Notes under the pieces: generated by a model
Told to the model about the DNA's origin: nothing
Databases searched by the model: none
What the model saw: only the letters and a program-made list of their open reading frames with translations
Part shown: positions 1-9,387 of the stretch, in pieces
Layout: each line of letters opens with the position of its first letter
Position numbering within the stretch: position 1 is the first letter of the stretch
Assembly (NCBI GenBank): GCA_013365365.1
Contig: JABVXU010001047.1
Span: 1 to 11,300 of the forward strand
Direction of reading: 5' to 3'
Origin: Cruorifilaria tuberocauda
Taxonomy: Eukaryota; Nematoda; Chromadorea; Rhabditida; Onchocercidae
DNA length: 11,300 nucleotides
Program-made: the position numbers and the translations under genes

Positions 1-557
1 AATTTTTAATTTATACTATAAAATATTTTATCAATGAAACGTAATAATTTTTTTTTGCAGTTATTATAGAATATAACAAATGATGATGATAATGAACAGT
101 ATTTTTACATATTTTATTTTATAGTATTTTATATTCTATAATATTTCATAGTAATTTACTTTATGGATAATATTTTATAGCAAAATTATAATGTGTAAAA
201 TGATAAAAACAATTAAATTATATTATAATTAAGGGAATGATAAGAGAATTATTTGAAAAACAAACCTATTCAAAAATGGTTTATTGGAATTTTCCAAAAT
301 ATTATCATAGATAAGAGCAATCAGATGAGAAAATTTGTTGGTTTGAATGAGTTTATGAATGTATGAAATGACTGTTTTGGATGCTGATTGTGATACACTT
401 TTCATCACTTCTTATCAATCATGAAATTTTTATAATTTAATAATCTAAAAAAAAAAAAAGTTTGTATAATTTTAACAAGTTCATCAGAAATAAACGTAAA
501 AGATTAAAGATTAAAGATTTATTAGTGTAAAATGTAATAAATCATTTATTATTAAAT

Positions 558-676
558 CAGATAATATCAGTTGACAGGTTATAATGAAAATGAAGAAAGA
601 AGAAAAGAAAAAAATAATTAGATAATATCAGTTTACAGGCTGTATTGAAATTGAAAAAACGAGAAGAAAAAATGGT
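558..676. repeat. Two-copy degenerate tandem duplication, about 61-bp period
   Basis: The 12-mer AGATAATATCAG occurs at 559-570 and again at 620-631. In both copies it is followed by TTGACAGG or TTTACAGG and then a purine-rich GAAAATGAAGAAA-like tail. The two units are offset by 61 bp and diverge mostly in the tail. This looks like an old local duplication with no coding content. Confidence 0.65.
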
Positions 677-1103
677 GGAGAAAGTAATTGTACACTTTTT
701 TCAAATGATGATAACATTTATCAAATAATGATATTTATTTTACAACAAAAAAAATGATATGATGAATTGATCAAATTTAAATACGAATTAAAACTTTAAA
801 GAAATTAAATTAAAAACTAAATGAAAGATTTTCCTATTCAAAGATTATAGCAAATTGTAAATTGGTATAGCATACAAATTGTAAATACAATACTTTAAGG
901 ATGAAAGGGAATAACAAATTCATTTCAATAATTATTGCACCATTTCAGTCTTTTCAATTTTTATCAATTTTTTTTTTAACTGAAAATGCTAAAGATGCTA
1001 AGTACAATCTTTTTCTATTCAAAATGCTTTCAATTTAGTAATTATAACACAAAATTAAATTTTTTTTCATTTTTAAAACGATTAATTATAACAATGCACT
1101 TAT

Positions 1104-1125
1104 ATTAATTAATTAATTAATTAAT
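1104..1125. repeat. (TTAA)n microsatellite
   Basis: This is an uninterrupted run of the self-complementary tetranucleotide TTAA, about five and a half units long. Confidence 0.9.
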
Positions 1126-1387
1126 CAACAAACATTAAAACAGTACATTTAAAAGTTATGAAAAAGAAAATGTTGATTTAAACGGATACTTTTTGAAGCG
1201 ATAGTGTTAGTGATAAATATGGGATTTTGAAGTAGTGTTGATTGGAGAAATTCAAAGTCTATCCGATCTATCCGACAAATGACAGCTGTCTTTAACTTTT
1301 CGTTCTTTTTTTTTTTTTTTACAAGCTTAGTGAATCCATTGGATTAGTTTAAAATTCCGTTTCAGAAAGTTTATACTTCTATATAAG

Positions 1388-1404
1388 ATATATATATATA
1401 TATA
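1388..1404. repeat. (AT)n microsatellite
   Basis: This is a pure AT dinucleotide run of 17 bases in non-coding DNA. Confidence 0.9.
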
Positions 1405-1902
1405 GATCGTATATAAATTATAACTATAACTGTTTGGTACAAGGAAATTAATCATACGATGAATATTTATTATCAGAAGACTATTTATTATCTTTATAAA
1501 ATGTTCAAAATTTTATCATCTTTCCTTTGATTTCTTTGGGAAATTTTCCTTCTTAGCTGTACTTGGCATTTTTTTTTTAATTTTTCTTCTAGCTTTTTCT
1601 TTTGATTTTTTTTAAAGTACCACCAATAGCTAAAATACTAATGGTTGTGCAACGAAATTGTAACATCTTATCTACTTTACAAATTATTATTAATTTTGAT
1701 CTCTGAAAAAATTAATATTTAAAATTCTTTTCTTCTTTTCTCTCTGCAAAAAAACGAGCCTCTTTTTAAACTGATAACATTTGAGAATTGTAAAAAGTTT
1801 CTTTGAATACTAAAAATTACTACTAAAAATCATCAACTATGAATTAATTCAACTTTTAATACATGCTATATTTCTTTGATACATATTGAAATTGCATATA
1901 AA

Positions 1903-2275
1903 ATATTAAAATGGATATATTAAATTTTTAAATAATATATCAAATAAGAGAAGCAAAATAAGGTGTATTAGCTAAAATTTTAATTTCAAGTGATATATGA
2001 TAATCTGGAAATGTTAATTGATAATAAAAAAATTTTAGTTTCGAAAATTTACAACATATACTTGCATTTGCTTAAATGTTGTCTAATATTTCAAAGATTC
2101 TGAAAATTTTAAATTAAATTAAAAATCCTTTTATATTAACTAAAATAGAATTAATAATATATTAGTATACTAATATACAACAAACATATTAAAATGATGT
2201 AAATGTTAAACTTCTAAATGAAATATATCGAACAAGAAAAGCAAAACAAAATGTAGCAACTGAAATTTTAATTTG
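1903..2275. repeat. Pair of diverged direct repeats, about 283 bp apart
   Basis: The blocks starting at 1903 and 2186 both begin ATATTAAAATG. Both continue through a TAAAT-rich stretch, then a GA(A/G)AAGCAAAA element, and end in A(A/G)CTRAAATTTTAATTT. Each is about 88-90 bp long, and I estimate by eye that they are about 70% alike. This suggests an old duplication or two copies of a decayed dispersed element. Neither copy has an open frame. Confidence 0.55.
2158..2177. repeat. Perfect 20-nt palindrome
   Basis: TATATTAGTATACTAATATA is its own reverse complement over all 20 bases. It contains only A and T apart from one G and one C. It lies between the two copies of the 1903/2186 repeat pair. 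Confidence 0.85.
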
Positions 2276-2392
2276 AAAATCTAAGCTAATTTGCTATCGG
2301 TGAGCTTAAAGAATGTTGACGGAAAGTTAGGCTTGCTGATGATAGTTTAAAGCAAAAACATGCAAAGTTATAAATGAGAGTAATTTTTCTTG

Positions 2393-2400
2393 TGACGTCA
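2393..2400. promoter_or_regulatory. Consensus CRE-like palindrome TGACGTCA
   Basis: The full palindromic 8-mer bound by CREB/ATF bZIP factors is present. Because of its four G/C bases it should be rare in DNA this AT-rich. It lies about 2.8 kb upstream of the only gene found, so any regulatory role is a guess. Confidence 0.3.
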
Positions 2401-2714
2401 TATTATTGTTAAACAGATAATTTGCTTCTGTGAAATGTTGAAATTAGAAATCGCTTTATAACTGAATCTTAATTATCACTTTTACCTGCTTAAAAAAAAA
2501 AAACAATCTACTAATTTAAAATGCTCAACAGAAAAAGATAAGTAATGAAAGCGAAAGTTGTTGATTGTCTATGAATCAACATAATAGAAATTATTTTTCA
2601 AAAAAAAAAAACAACTAAAATTTTTTAAAACTTCAAGGTCTTTTTAAAAATAGTATGTTTTAATCTTGAAACAAAAGTTTATTAATATTATTAGCTGATC
2701 TGTAATCTAATTTC

Positions 2715-2810
2715 ATTAAAAAGGTTTATTAAAAAGATTCATTAAAAAGGATTCTGAATTTAATTAAAAACGATATTGTAATCGGATTGAATTAAAAAGG
2801 ATTCTGAATT
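2715..2810. repeat. ATTAAAAAGG-type short tandem repeats
   Basis: The 20-mer ATTAAAAAGGATTCTGAATT is repeated exactly at 2741-2760 and 2791-2810, a 50-bp offset. Two shorter related copies, ATTAAAAAGG and ATTAAAAAGATTC, precede it at about 2715 and 2728. The region is non-coding. Confidence 0.75.
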
Positions 2811-3210
2811 CGAAAACTTTTATAATTCACTTTTTTTTTAGGAAAAAATAAATATAAATTAGAAGAAATAGATTTTATATTAATTGGAATTGATTAACAT
2901 ACTAAGGTTTGTTATTCAAAAGCTTTAAGGATATGGCTGAATTACAATGTAATTATTAATTAAGCATAAATAAGAGTAAAATTGAGCCTACCTAATTTTT
3001 CTCATCAAAATGAATTACTTTACTCAACTGATTAACTTTGGAAAAAGATGACCTACTTTTTTCTTCGTTATTATCGCTTTTAATTACCGTATTTTTTCCT
3101 TTATCCTTGTATTCTGTAGGAAAATAGTTATTACCATATTTACCAGTTCTAAAATTTTGTTCTTAATATTGCTTAAATTTCATTACCAAATACTTCCTTT
3201 CCCTCTTTCT

Positions 3211-3229
3211 TTCTCTCTCTCTCTCTCTC
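3211..3229. repeat. (TC)n microsatellite
   Basis: This is a pyrimidine-only TC dinucleotide run preceded by a longer C/T-rich stretch. Further CT/GA tracts occur at 9353-9384, 10552-10593 and 10662-10683, so this repeat class recurs in the window. Confidence 0.9.
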
Positions 3230-3471
3230 ACTTCAAGTTTCCTTTTTACTTCCTATTTTTATATAAGATTTTAAATTTTCAGAAAAATTTATCAATCCTT
3301 TTCAACTTATTGAAAGCTTCCTAACATTCAAATGTTCAGAATTAAATTCATTTCAAATACAAATTAAATCAACGAATTAATGTTTTATAATTTGAAAGTA
3401 AAAAAAAAAATAAACAAGAAATAGAAAAATCAATATTTCGAGGAATTAGTCAAAAAGTTTCTACTGATTAA

Positions 3472-3594
3472 GCTAATTATACTAATCAATTTTAGTAATC
3501 AATATTTAAAAATCACTAAAATCATTTATTAATAAACGAAAAAAAAAGGAAAGGAATAATCAATGTTATAATTATGCTAATTATACTAATCAAT
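3472..3594. repeat. Exact 19-bp direct repeat pair
   Basis: GCTAATTATACTAATCAAT occurs at 3472-3490 and 3576-3594, offset by 104 bp. Weaker TAATCAAT echoes lie between the copies. The region is non-coding. Confidence 0.75.
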
Positions 3595-4040
3595 AATTAT
3601 TTTAAAAGAAAAAAAAAACGAGTGATTATTTTCATAGAAAAATATTTATTCGTGGTTGGAAGATAATCGGGCAAGAATTAGTTCACTGAGTCAAAATATC
3701 TTTTCATCATTTTGTATTATTTAGCTCATTTCATTTCACTCCATCATCCTCATTCTTCTTCTATTTTCTTCTTATTTTTAATTTACTTCAATTATTTTAC
3801 CTGAAAATGATCATTCACTTACTTTTCATTACCTTAGTTTTATAATTTATAATTTTAAAAGTTTATCTCTGGAGCTTGTATTTTTCATTTATCATAACTA
3901 TTATTAGCCTCATTTTTTTGCTTTTCTTTTTGTTGTAAAAATAATATTTTGGATAAAATTACAGAAACAATTTATTATTATTTATTTAATTATTTACTTT
4001 TCCTTATTCAACTAAATTTGTTTGTAAATTATTTCGAATA

Positions 4041-4300
4041 TAACGAATTCTCGATTTAATATCATGAATTCTCGATGTATATCTCGAGAATCAATATCAC
4101 GAATTCCGGATGTATACATCGAGATTCAATTTGCTCACTACGATTAATTCTCGATGTACCTCTCGAGATTTAAAATGACGAATTCCCGATGTACATCTTG
4201 AGATTTAATAACATGAATTCTTGATGTTTATCGTTAGATTTAATTTATTCATTATGTTTAATTCTCGATATAAATCTTGAAATTCAATTTATTTACTATC
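4041..4300. repeat. Minisatellite of 35/44-bp units with internal palindromes
   Basis: There are seven degenerate units, each anchored by GAATTC or TAATTC at about 4045, 4066, 4101, 4145, 4180, 4215 and 4259. Successive spacings are 21, 35, 44, 35, 35 and 44 bp; the 44-bp spacing is the 35-bp unit plus about nine bases. The core is close to CTCGATGTACATCTCGAG, an imperfect inverted repeat, so each unit could fold as a hairpin or present a dyad to a dimeric protein. It sits about 0.9-1.2 kb upstream of the gene start. It contains no open frame. Confidence 0.8.
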
Positions 4301-4659
4301 TGATTTTTTTTTTGGAAATTTAACACATTAATGATTTGAAAAAATAAGAAAATTTTCGTATTTATTTATTTTTCTTTTGTTTTCTTCGGTTTTTTTTTAT
4401 TTTGTTCGTAACTTGTTAACAATGATAAAATTTCTCGAATTTTTTATAAAAAATTTTTTTATATTTATGATAAATAAAACAAAGAAAACAAAATTAAAAT
4501 TTATGAATAGAAATTTTTTTTAAGAAATGTTGATTAAATAATGCTTAGGTCTTAATTAAGCTTAATTTTAATTAATTATTTTGTAAAATTTTATTTGAAA
4601 ATGCGTAGAAGTGATTAGATTAGTTGAAATGATTTGAATTGAAATTGAGAGCATCACTT

Positions 4660-4805
4660 TTACATCACCATATATGCAGCTGATATTTAGGTCTTCCCTT
4701 TTCTAACACCATACCTTTTGATCATTTTACCACCTCTTTCTTAAATCAATGTCAACAATCCGACTTTTCTGACCTCGCATTTCGGTTGTATCATCATCAT
4801 CATTT
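4660..4805. other. Upstream block with higher G+C, function unknown
   Basis: This stretch is visibly less AT-rich than its surroundings and ends in an (ATC)n run at about 4790-4803. Both strands were checked for an exon. Only short frames are open, none with convincing splice sites. It could be a conserved upstream regulatory segment or an unspliced 5' part of a transcript. Confidence 0.3.
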
Positions 4806-4891
4806 TAAATAATTAAATTTTATAAATTTGTATAATAAAATTTAGCATTTGTAAAAATTTGATCCTATCAACAAGAACTCATTGCTTTATA

Positions 4892-5062
4892 TTATCAAAG
4901 TATGCATTCACTGATAAGTTATCAAATATTGTTAACGATAAAATTAACATTGCTTTATGCATCAACTTACTGATAATTTATTAAACATTACTGATAAAAA
5001 ATTAACATTTCTTTAATAAAATTAACAAATTAACATTATCAAAAGCATGCACTTATTGATAA
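4892..5062. promoter_or_regulatory. Cluster of seven GATA-factor sites in a degenerate repeat
   Basis: TGATAA or its complement TTATCA occurs at 4892 (-), 4912 (+), 4919 (-), 4971 (+), 4992 (+), 5036 (-) and 5057 (+). A CGATAA variant occurs near 4935. The sites at 4912 and 4919 face each other as a near-palindrome. They sit in loosely repeated DNA with recurring TGCA...TGATAA...ATTAACATT elements. In C. elegans, TGATAA is the core bound by epidermal (ELT-1/ELT-3) and gut (ELT-2/ELT-7) GATA factors. The cluster ends about 150 bp before the gene start, so it is a good promoter candidate. No reliable TATA box can be picked out in DNA this AT-rich. Confidence 0.5.
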
Positions 5063-5198
5063 TTTATTAAATATTGTTAATGTAATAATTTGCACGTTTA
5101 TTTGTATTCCAGGTTGATACTTAGATTTCTTAATGCATTATATCCAGAAAACCGGAAAATATATATTTGCTATGTCGTATATTTAAGAATGCTTTATA

Positions 5199-5215
5199 TT
5201 TTGTAATCAATTTAG
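5199..5215 (+). promoter_or_regulatory. Probable spliced-leader trans-splice acceptor
   Basis: The sequence TTGTAATCAATTTAG ends exactly at the base before the ATG at 5216. AATTTAG is a good nematode 3' splice site. No plausible upstream exon is visible, so this fits SL1-type trans-splicing with essentially no native 5' UTR. A cis-acceptor for an unseen upstream non-coding exon is the alternative. Confidence 0.5.
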
Positions 5216-5296
5216 ATGATTGCAAAAATAATTATATTGTTATCAGTACAAATAACTATCTCTGCTGAAGAAAAGCCATTTTTGGATTTGAAGAAA
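5216..5296 (+). CDS. Exon 1: signal peptide
   Basis: It encodes the start methionine, the hydrophobic signal core and the first mature residues EEKPFLDLKK. The ATG is chosen because the acceptor-like TTTAG lies immediately upstream and the signal peptide follows at once. Two donors fit equally in phase 0: AAA|GTAATT (end 5296) and CGA|GTACGA (end 5305). The second adds residues V-I-R. Confidence 0.7.
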
Positions 5297-8200
5297 GTAA
5301 TTCGAGTACGATTTTATCATTTTTATCTAATAAATGAATTTAGTTAATCAAATTGGAATTTTAATTTTTTTTTTTTGTAAAAAGAAAATAAAATAAAAAT
5401 ATCTTTAAAGAAATAATTTTGTAAAATATCATTTATCATTATTTTTCCATTATATATTAGCTGTTCTACTAATTTTTATTAATCTGAAATGAACAATTTT
5501 CTAAAATTTATAAAATTGGATGATTTTAGGGTGCTCTTGATGTTGTAGCAGCAGTACCAACTCCATCACCAGCAAATTACAATTCCGGTGATACATCACC
5601 GAATGGCATCCAAGGAATTGATCCGGTTATTCGTGAACGACTATCAAGAATATTTCATATTCCACCGGATTTTGTTCATCGATTAGCAGCTCAAGCGGGT
5701 TTTATTGACTATGAACCAACAACAATTAACCCATCTCCCAAATATTGGTTAGAAAAAAAATTTTTTTTTTTTAAAATTTTACAAATAAATTTCAATAGCA
5801 TGGATATATTTCAACATTATTGCACATTTATATTTTTGCTACTAGGTACAAGTCTAAATCACATGCATCGCACGCAAATCCAGAATATAGTACAGGATCT
5901 GCTTTTATTCAGGTTAGCATTTTACAATATTCACAAAACTTTCATTAATAATTCAAAAATTTAAGGTAAAAGAAGAAATAGAGTTGCCAAGTTGTTGTTT
6001 TTAAATAATTCGTAAAAATTTTCAAAGTTCTTAATTTATCATTTATGATTGGAAGATCAGTTGGTACAATAGCTTATTTTAAAAATGCTGAAATAAAGGT
6101 TGTCAAAATATTATGAATCTAATTTATAAATTTTTTTTTCCTCGCCAAAAATAGTAATGAGGAAGCTTTCAGGAGGATCCATCAATTACATCTAGTTCAG
6201 CTAATGATTTATCAGCTATAGTTCGACAACAAGGGCAAGTTTAATAACGATTTACTTAATTTCATTCCCGATTGGAATGATATCGTTATCGTTATCATTA
6301 TCATTGTCGTTATATGTGTAAAGTGATATGGTGACATTTTAATTCTTTTGAACAGAAATTCGAAATAGTTCATATAGCGCAAATTTTAAATGGAATTGTT
6401 CAAAATTAAATTAGGTATTATTTAATTGATTTTTATCGTCAACTCTATGAGAACAGGAAATAAAAAAATGTAGGATGAAGATGGGATAATAAAATTAATG
6501 AGAATTAAAAATTTTAACAAAATTTGAAATATTTTTTATTTATCTTTTTTTCTTTTTTTTTTTTGCTTTCTAATAAACTTAAAATTATCACCTGATTGTC
6601 TTTTTTTTTTCAACTTGATTATCACTTTTTGTGACATTAACATTTATTAGAAGTTATTAAGAGTATACGAAAAAATTTACAGCGATTTTGTAAACTCATC
6701 ACAATTCAATACAAACTATACTGTATCCGAAAAGCAAGCTAAAATTTTACAATCTGAACAACAAGCTGTCATTTTTCAACCGGTAATTAAAGATGGTCAT
6801 TTGTAAGTTTTCAATGATTTTTGTAATTTTGCAAAAATTTTAAACTTTGTTAAATTTTTTTAATGCTTATTTTTTTCGATGCTTTTAATATTAAATATAA
6901 AAAGTTAAAATTTATATTACTTCAGATACTATCAACCATTTGGCGTTCTACCGCAAGGTAGTCAACCAAAAATGATTATTTATGGTGGACGATTGTACAT
7001 GGCTACACCATTGAAAAGCGAAATACAAGCAAAAGTTAGCTTATATACAGTAATTATACAGTATAAGAATTTGAAGTTCGCCTATATTATACAGTATGAG
7101 AATTTGAAGTTAGCTTATATTATACAGTATGAGAATTTGAAGTTAGATTATATTTTCTATTTTATTAACACGATTACCGAGTTTGCAAAACTGTTACAAT
7201 AATTGGCAATTAGCTTATAGTATATTATCTCAATTATCGTAAAATTTATGGTTAATTTATAACATATACTGTATTATCCTAATTAATGATTAATCAGTTC
7301 ACTAATTAATGAGTTCACAACATTGTCGTAATTTACAGTTAGCTTACATTCTCTACTATATTATATCGATTATTCGAAATTTCATATTACTAGTTAAAAA
7401 ATTTTCCTTTTACTATTTTTTACCTTTTACTACCTTTTAAAATCTACCTTTTACTCTTTACTATTTTACCTACCTTTTATTATTTTTCAGTTTTTAGCAA
7501 AGTAAGCATATTTAATTTTTATTATCTTATACAAATCGATATTAAGAAATCAACAGTGCGAGGTGATATGATCGTCCAAAATTCAAGTGACGTAACTGAT
7601 AAAACTAGAGATGATAAAGTATCAGTTGGATCAGATGTATCGAATGAAGCAATGAATTATCGTCGCATTTATGAGCAACATATGAAAGCTGCGGAAGATG
7701 CGAAAATTCAAACTTCTAAACTTCAACAAGTAATACTTTTTCAGTAAAAGTAAAAGGTGGTACTTTTTTTTGAACATTTATTTGAATATTAAAAAAAATT
7801 TTTTTTTTGAAATTAATTATAGCTAAAATTTATTTGATTATTTTTTGAAGCATTATATTATTTTATAGTATATTAATGATTACATTATTTCATATTCTTA
7901 TTTATTTTATACTTAAGATTAAGCAAATTTTACACTATTTCTATCACCGATTTAAATAAGTATGATATTTAATAGATACACTGAGATATTGGAATATATT
8001 TACAACTTTTATTGTTCATTGTTTCATTCTATAATTTATTTTCATCAATGATACGCGATGATGACCCATTTATTTATCATAAAAATTCTCACTTTTCAAA
8101 ATTTATTTCATAATTTTGATCAGGTGTGAATTAAATTTAAGAATCATTAGAAAAGGATTAAATCATTCACATACTAGGTTATTGTACCAAATGCTTCATC

Positions 8201-9350
8201 AATTGAAATTCTTGGAATCGAAAGTAAAACGAGAACAACTTCGCCTTATCGTAAAGTGCATAAAAAGGAACTTGAAAGTTATAATCCAATGGATCAATTA
8301 AATTTGCAGAAGAAACCGGTTTGTTAAATAACTGATTAAACTAATTTTTCTTTTTTAACTAAAACGATGGAAATGATTGAATTTAATAGAATTTTAAAAG
8401 TTGAAAATAAAAAATTTTCGTAATTTCTTACATATTGGAACTATTACGTAATTAAAATTTTTTATATTTTATAAAATTAATTGTTTTTTTTTTCTTTACA
8501 GCATGAAATTAATATCGATTTGGCACAAAAAGATCAAGCTGAAAATGATCAATATGAAGTGATTAATTTTCAAGTGATAATATTAGCAATACCAAATAAT
8601 GAGTTTGCTAAATTTTGAAAAAATGTTAATGTTGAGCGAAAAGTTTTCAATTCCTTATCTTATCAATTATCATTCAATGAAGTCAATATACAACTGATTT
8701 AATTTCTGACATTCAATCTCCGAATCATCACATGTAATTCAAAACTTATCTATATAATTACCGGTTTAGAATTTTAAACAATATGATGAAGCCGACAATA
8801 GAGCAAATGATGAGATTGAAGGGCAAACGATGACAAGTACCCAACAAACTGATAAATTTCTAACTGGAACACCCTCTCGAGAAATTGTTATTAAATTTTT
8901 AACTTTTAACTATTAAACTATTAAATTATTAAATTATTGATTATTAAATTGTTAAATTATTACATTTATTAAAATATTAAATTAAAAATATAAATTATTA
9001 AAAATAAATTATTAAATTTTCTAATTTATTATTAATTAAATACCAACCTAATTGTACTTACGAAATATGATGTAAGCGCAAAATTCCATATACGATATGG
9101 AAAAAACTATTTCAGGTTGAAAATGATGAGAATACTGAATTTATGGATGAGAATCAAAAAATGAGGCGAATTTTGGCATTAAGACGTAAAATGGCTGATG
9201 ATAGAAAAAGATTTGCGGAACGGAAGCGATTACTGTCATCGATGAAACGGAAGGTGAATAAAGAAGAGATGAATGGAGAAGTGAGTTTGATAAATTTAAA
9301 AAAAGGTCGAGGAAAAAAAGATGTTATTAAGTTGAATTCAATAAGAGACA

Positions 9351-9387
<37 letters not shown>

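Larger units (their letters stand above)
1..4040. other. AT-rich intergenic DNA with no supportable gene
   Basis: I read this stretch on both strands and found no exon chain. Stops are frequent in all frames, and no open stretch combines coding-like codon use with plausible splice sites. It consists of A/T homopolymers, short degenerate direct repeats (listed separately), a CT microsatellite and two notable palindromes. It may be intergenic DNA or a very long intron of a gene outside the window. A non-coding RNA cannot be excluded from sequence alone. Confidence 0.7.

Noticed and set aside
237..314. Short open frame of 25 codons beginning ATGATAAGAGAA
   Set aside because: It is too short and has no splice sites or neighbours to extend it. 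Such frames are expected by chance.
6281..6314. Second GATA-site cluster in intron 4
   Set aside because: The sites come from a hexanucleotide simple repeat, half of the units end in G and do not match TTATCA, and they lie within an intron.
7556..7600. RGD tripeptide in exon 7 as an integrin-binding motif
   Set aside because: A three-residue motif occurs often by chance, and it lies next to the uncertain exon 7 start. Nothing else supports integrin binding.
8116..8301. A 61-codon open frame overlapping exon 8 in another frame
   Set aside because: The alternative frame, opened by the TACTAG acceptor at 8177, joins in phase with both neighbours and has coding-like composition. This one does not connect to any neighbouring exon.
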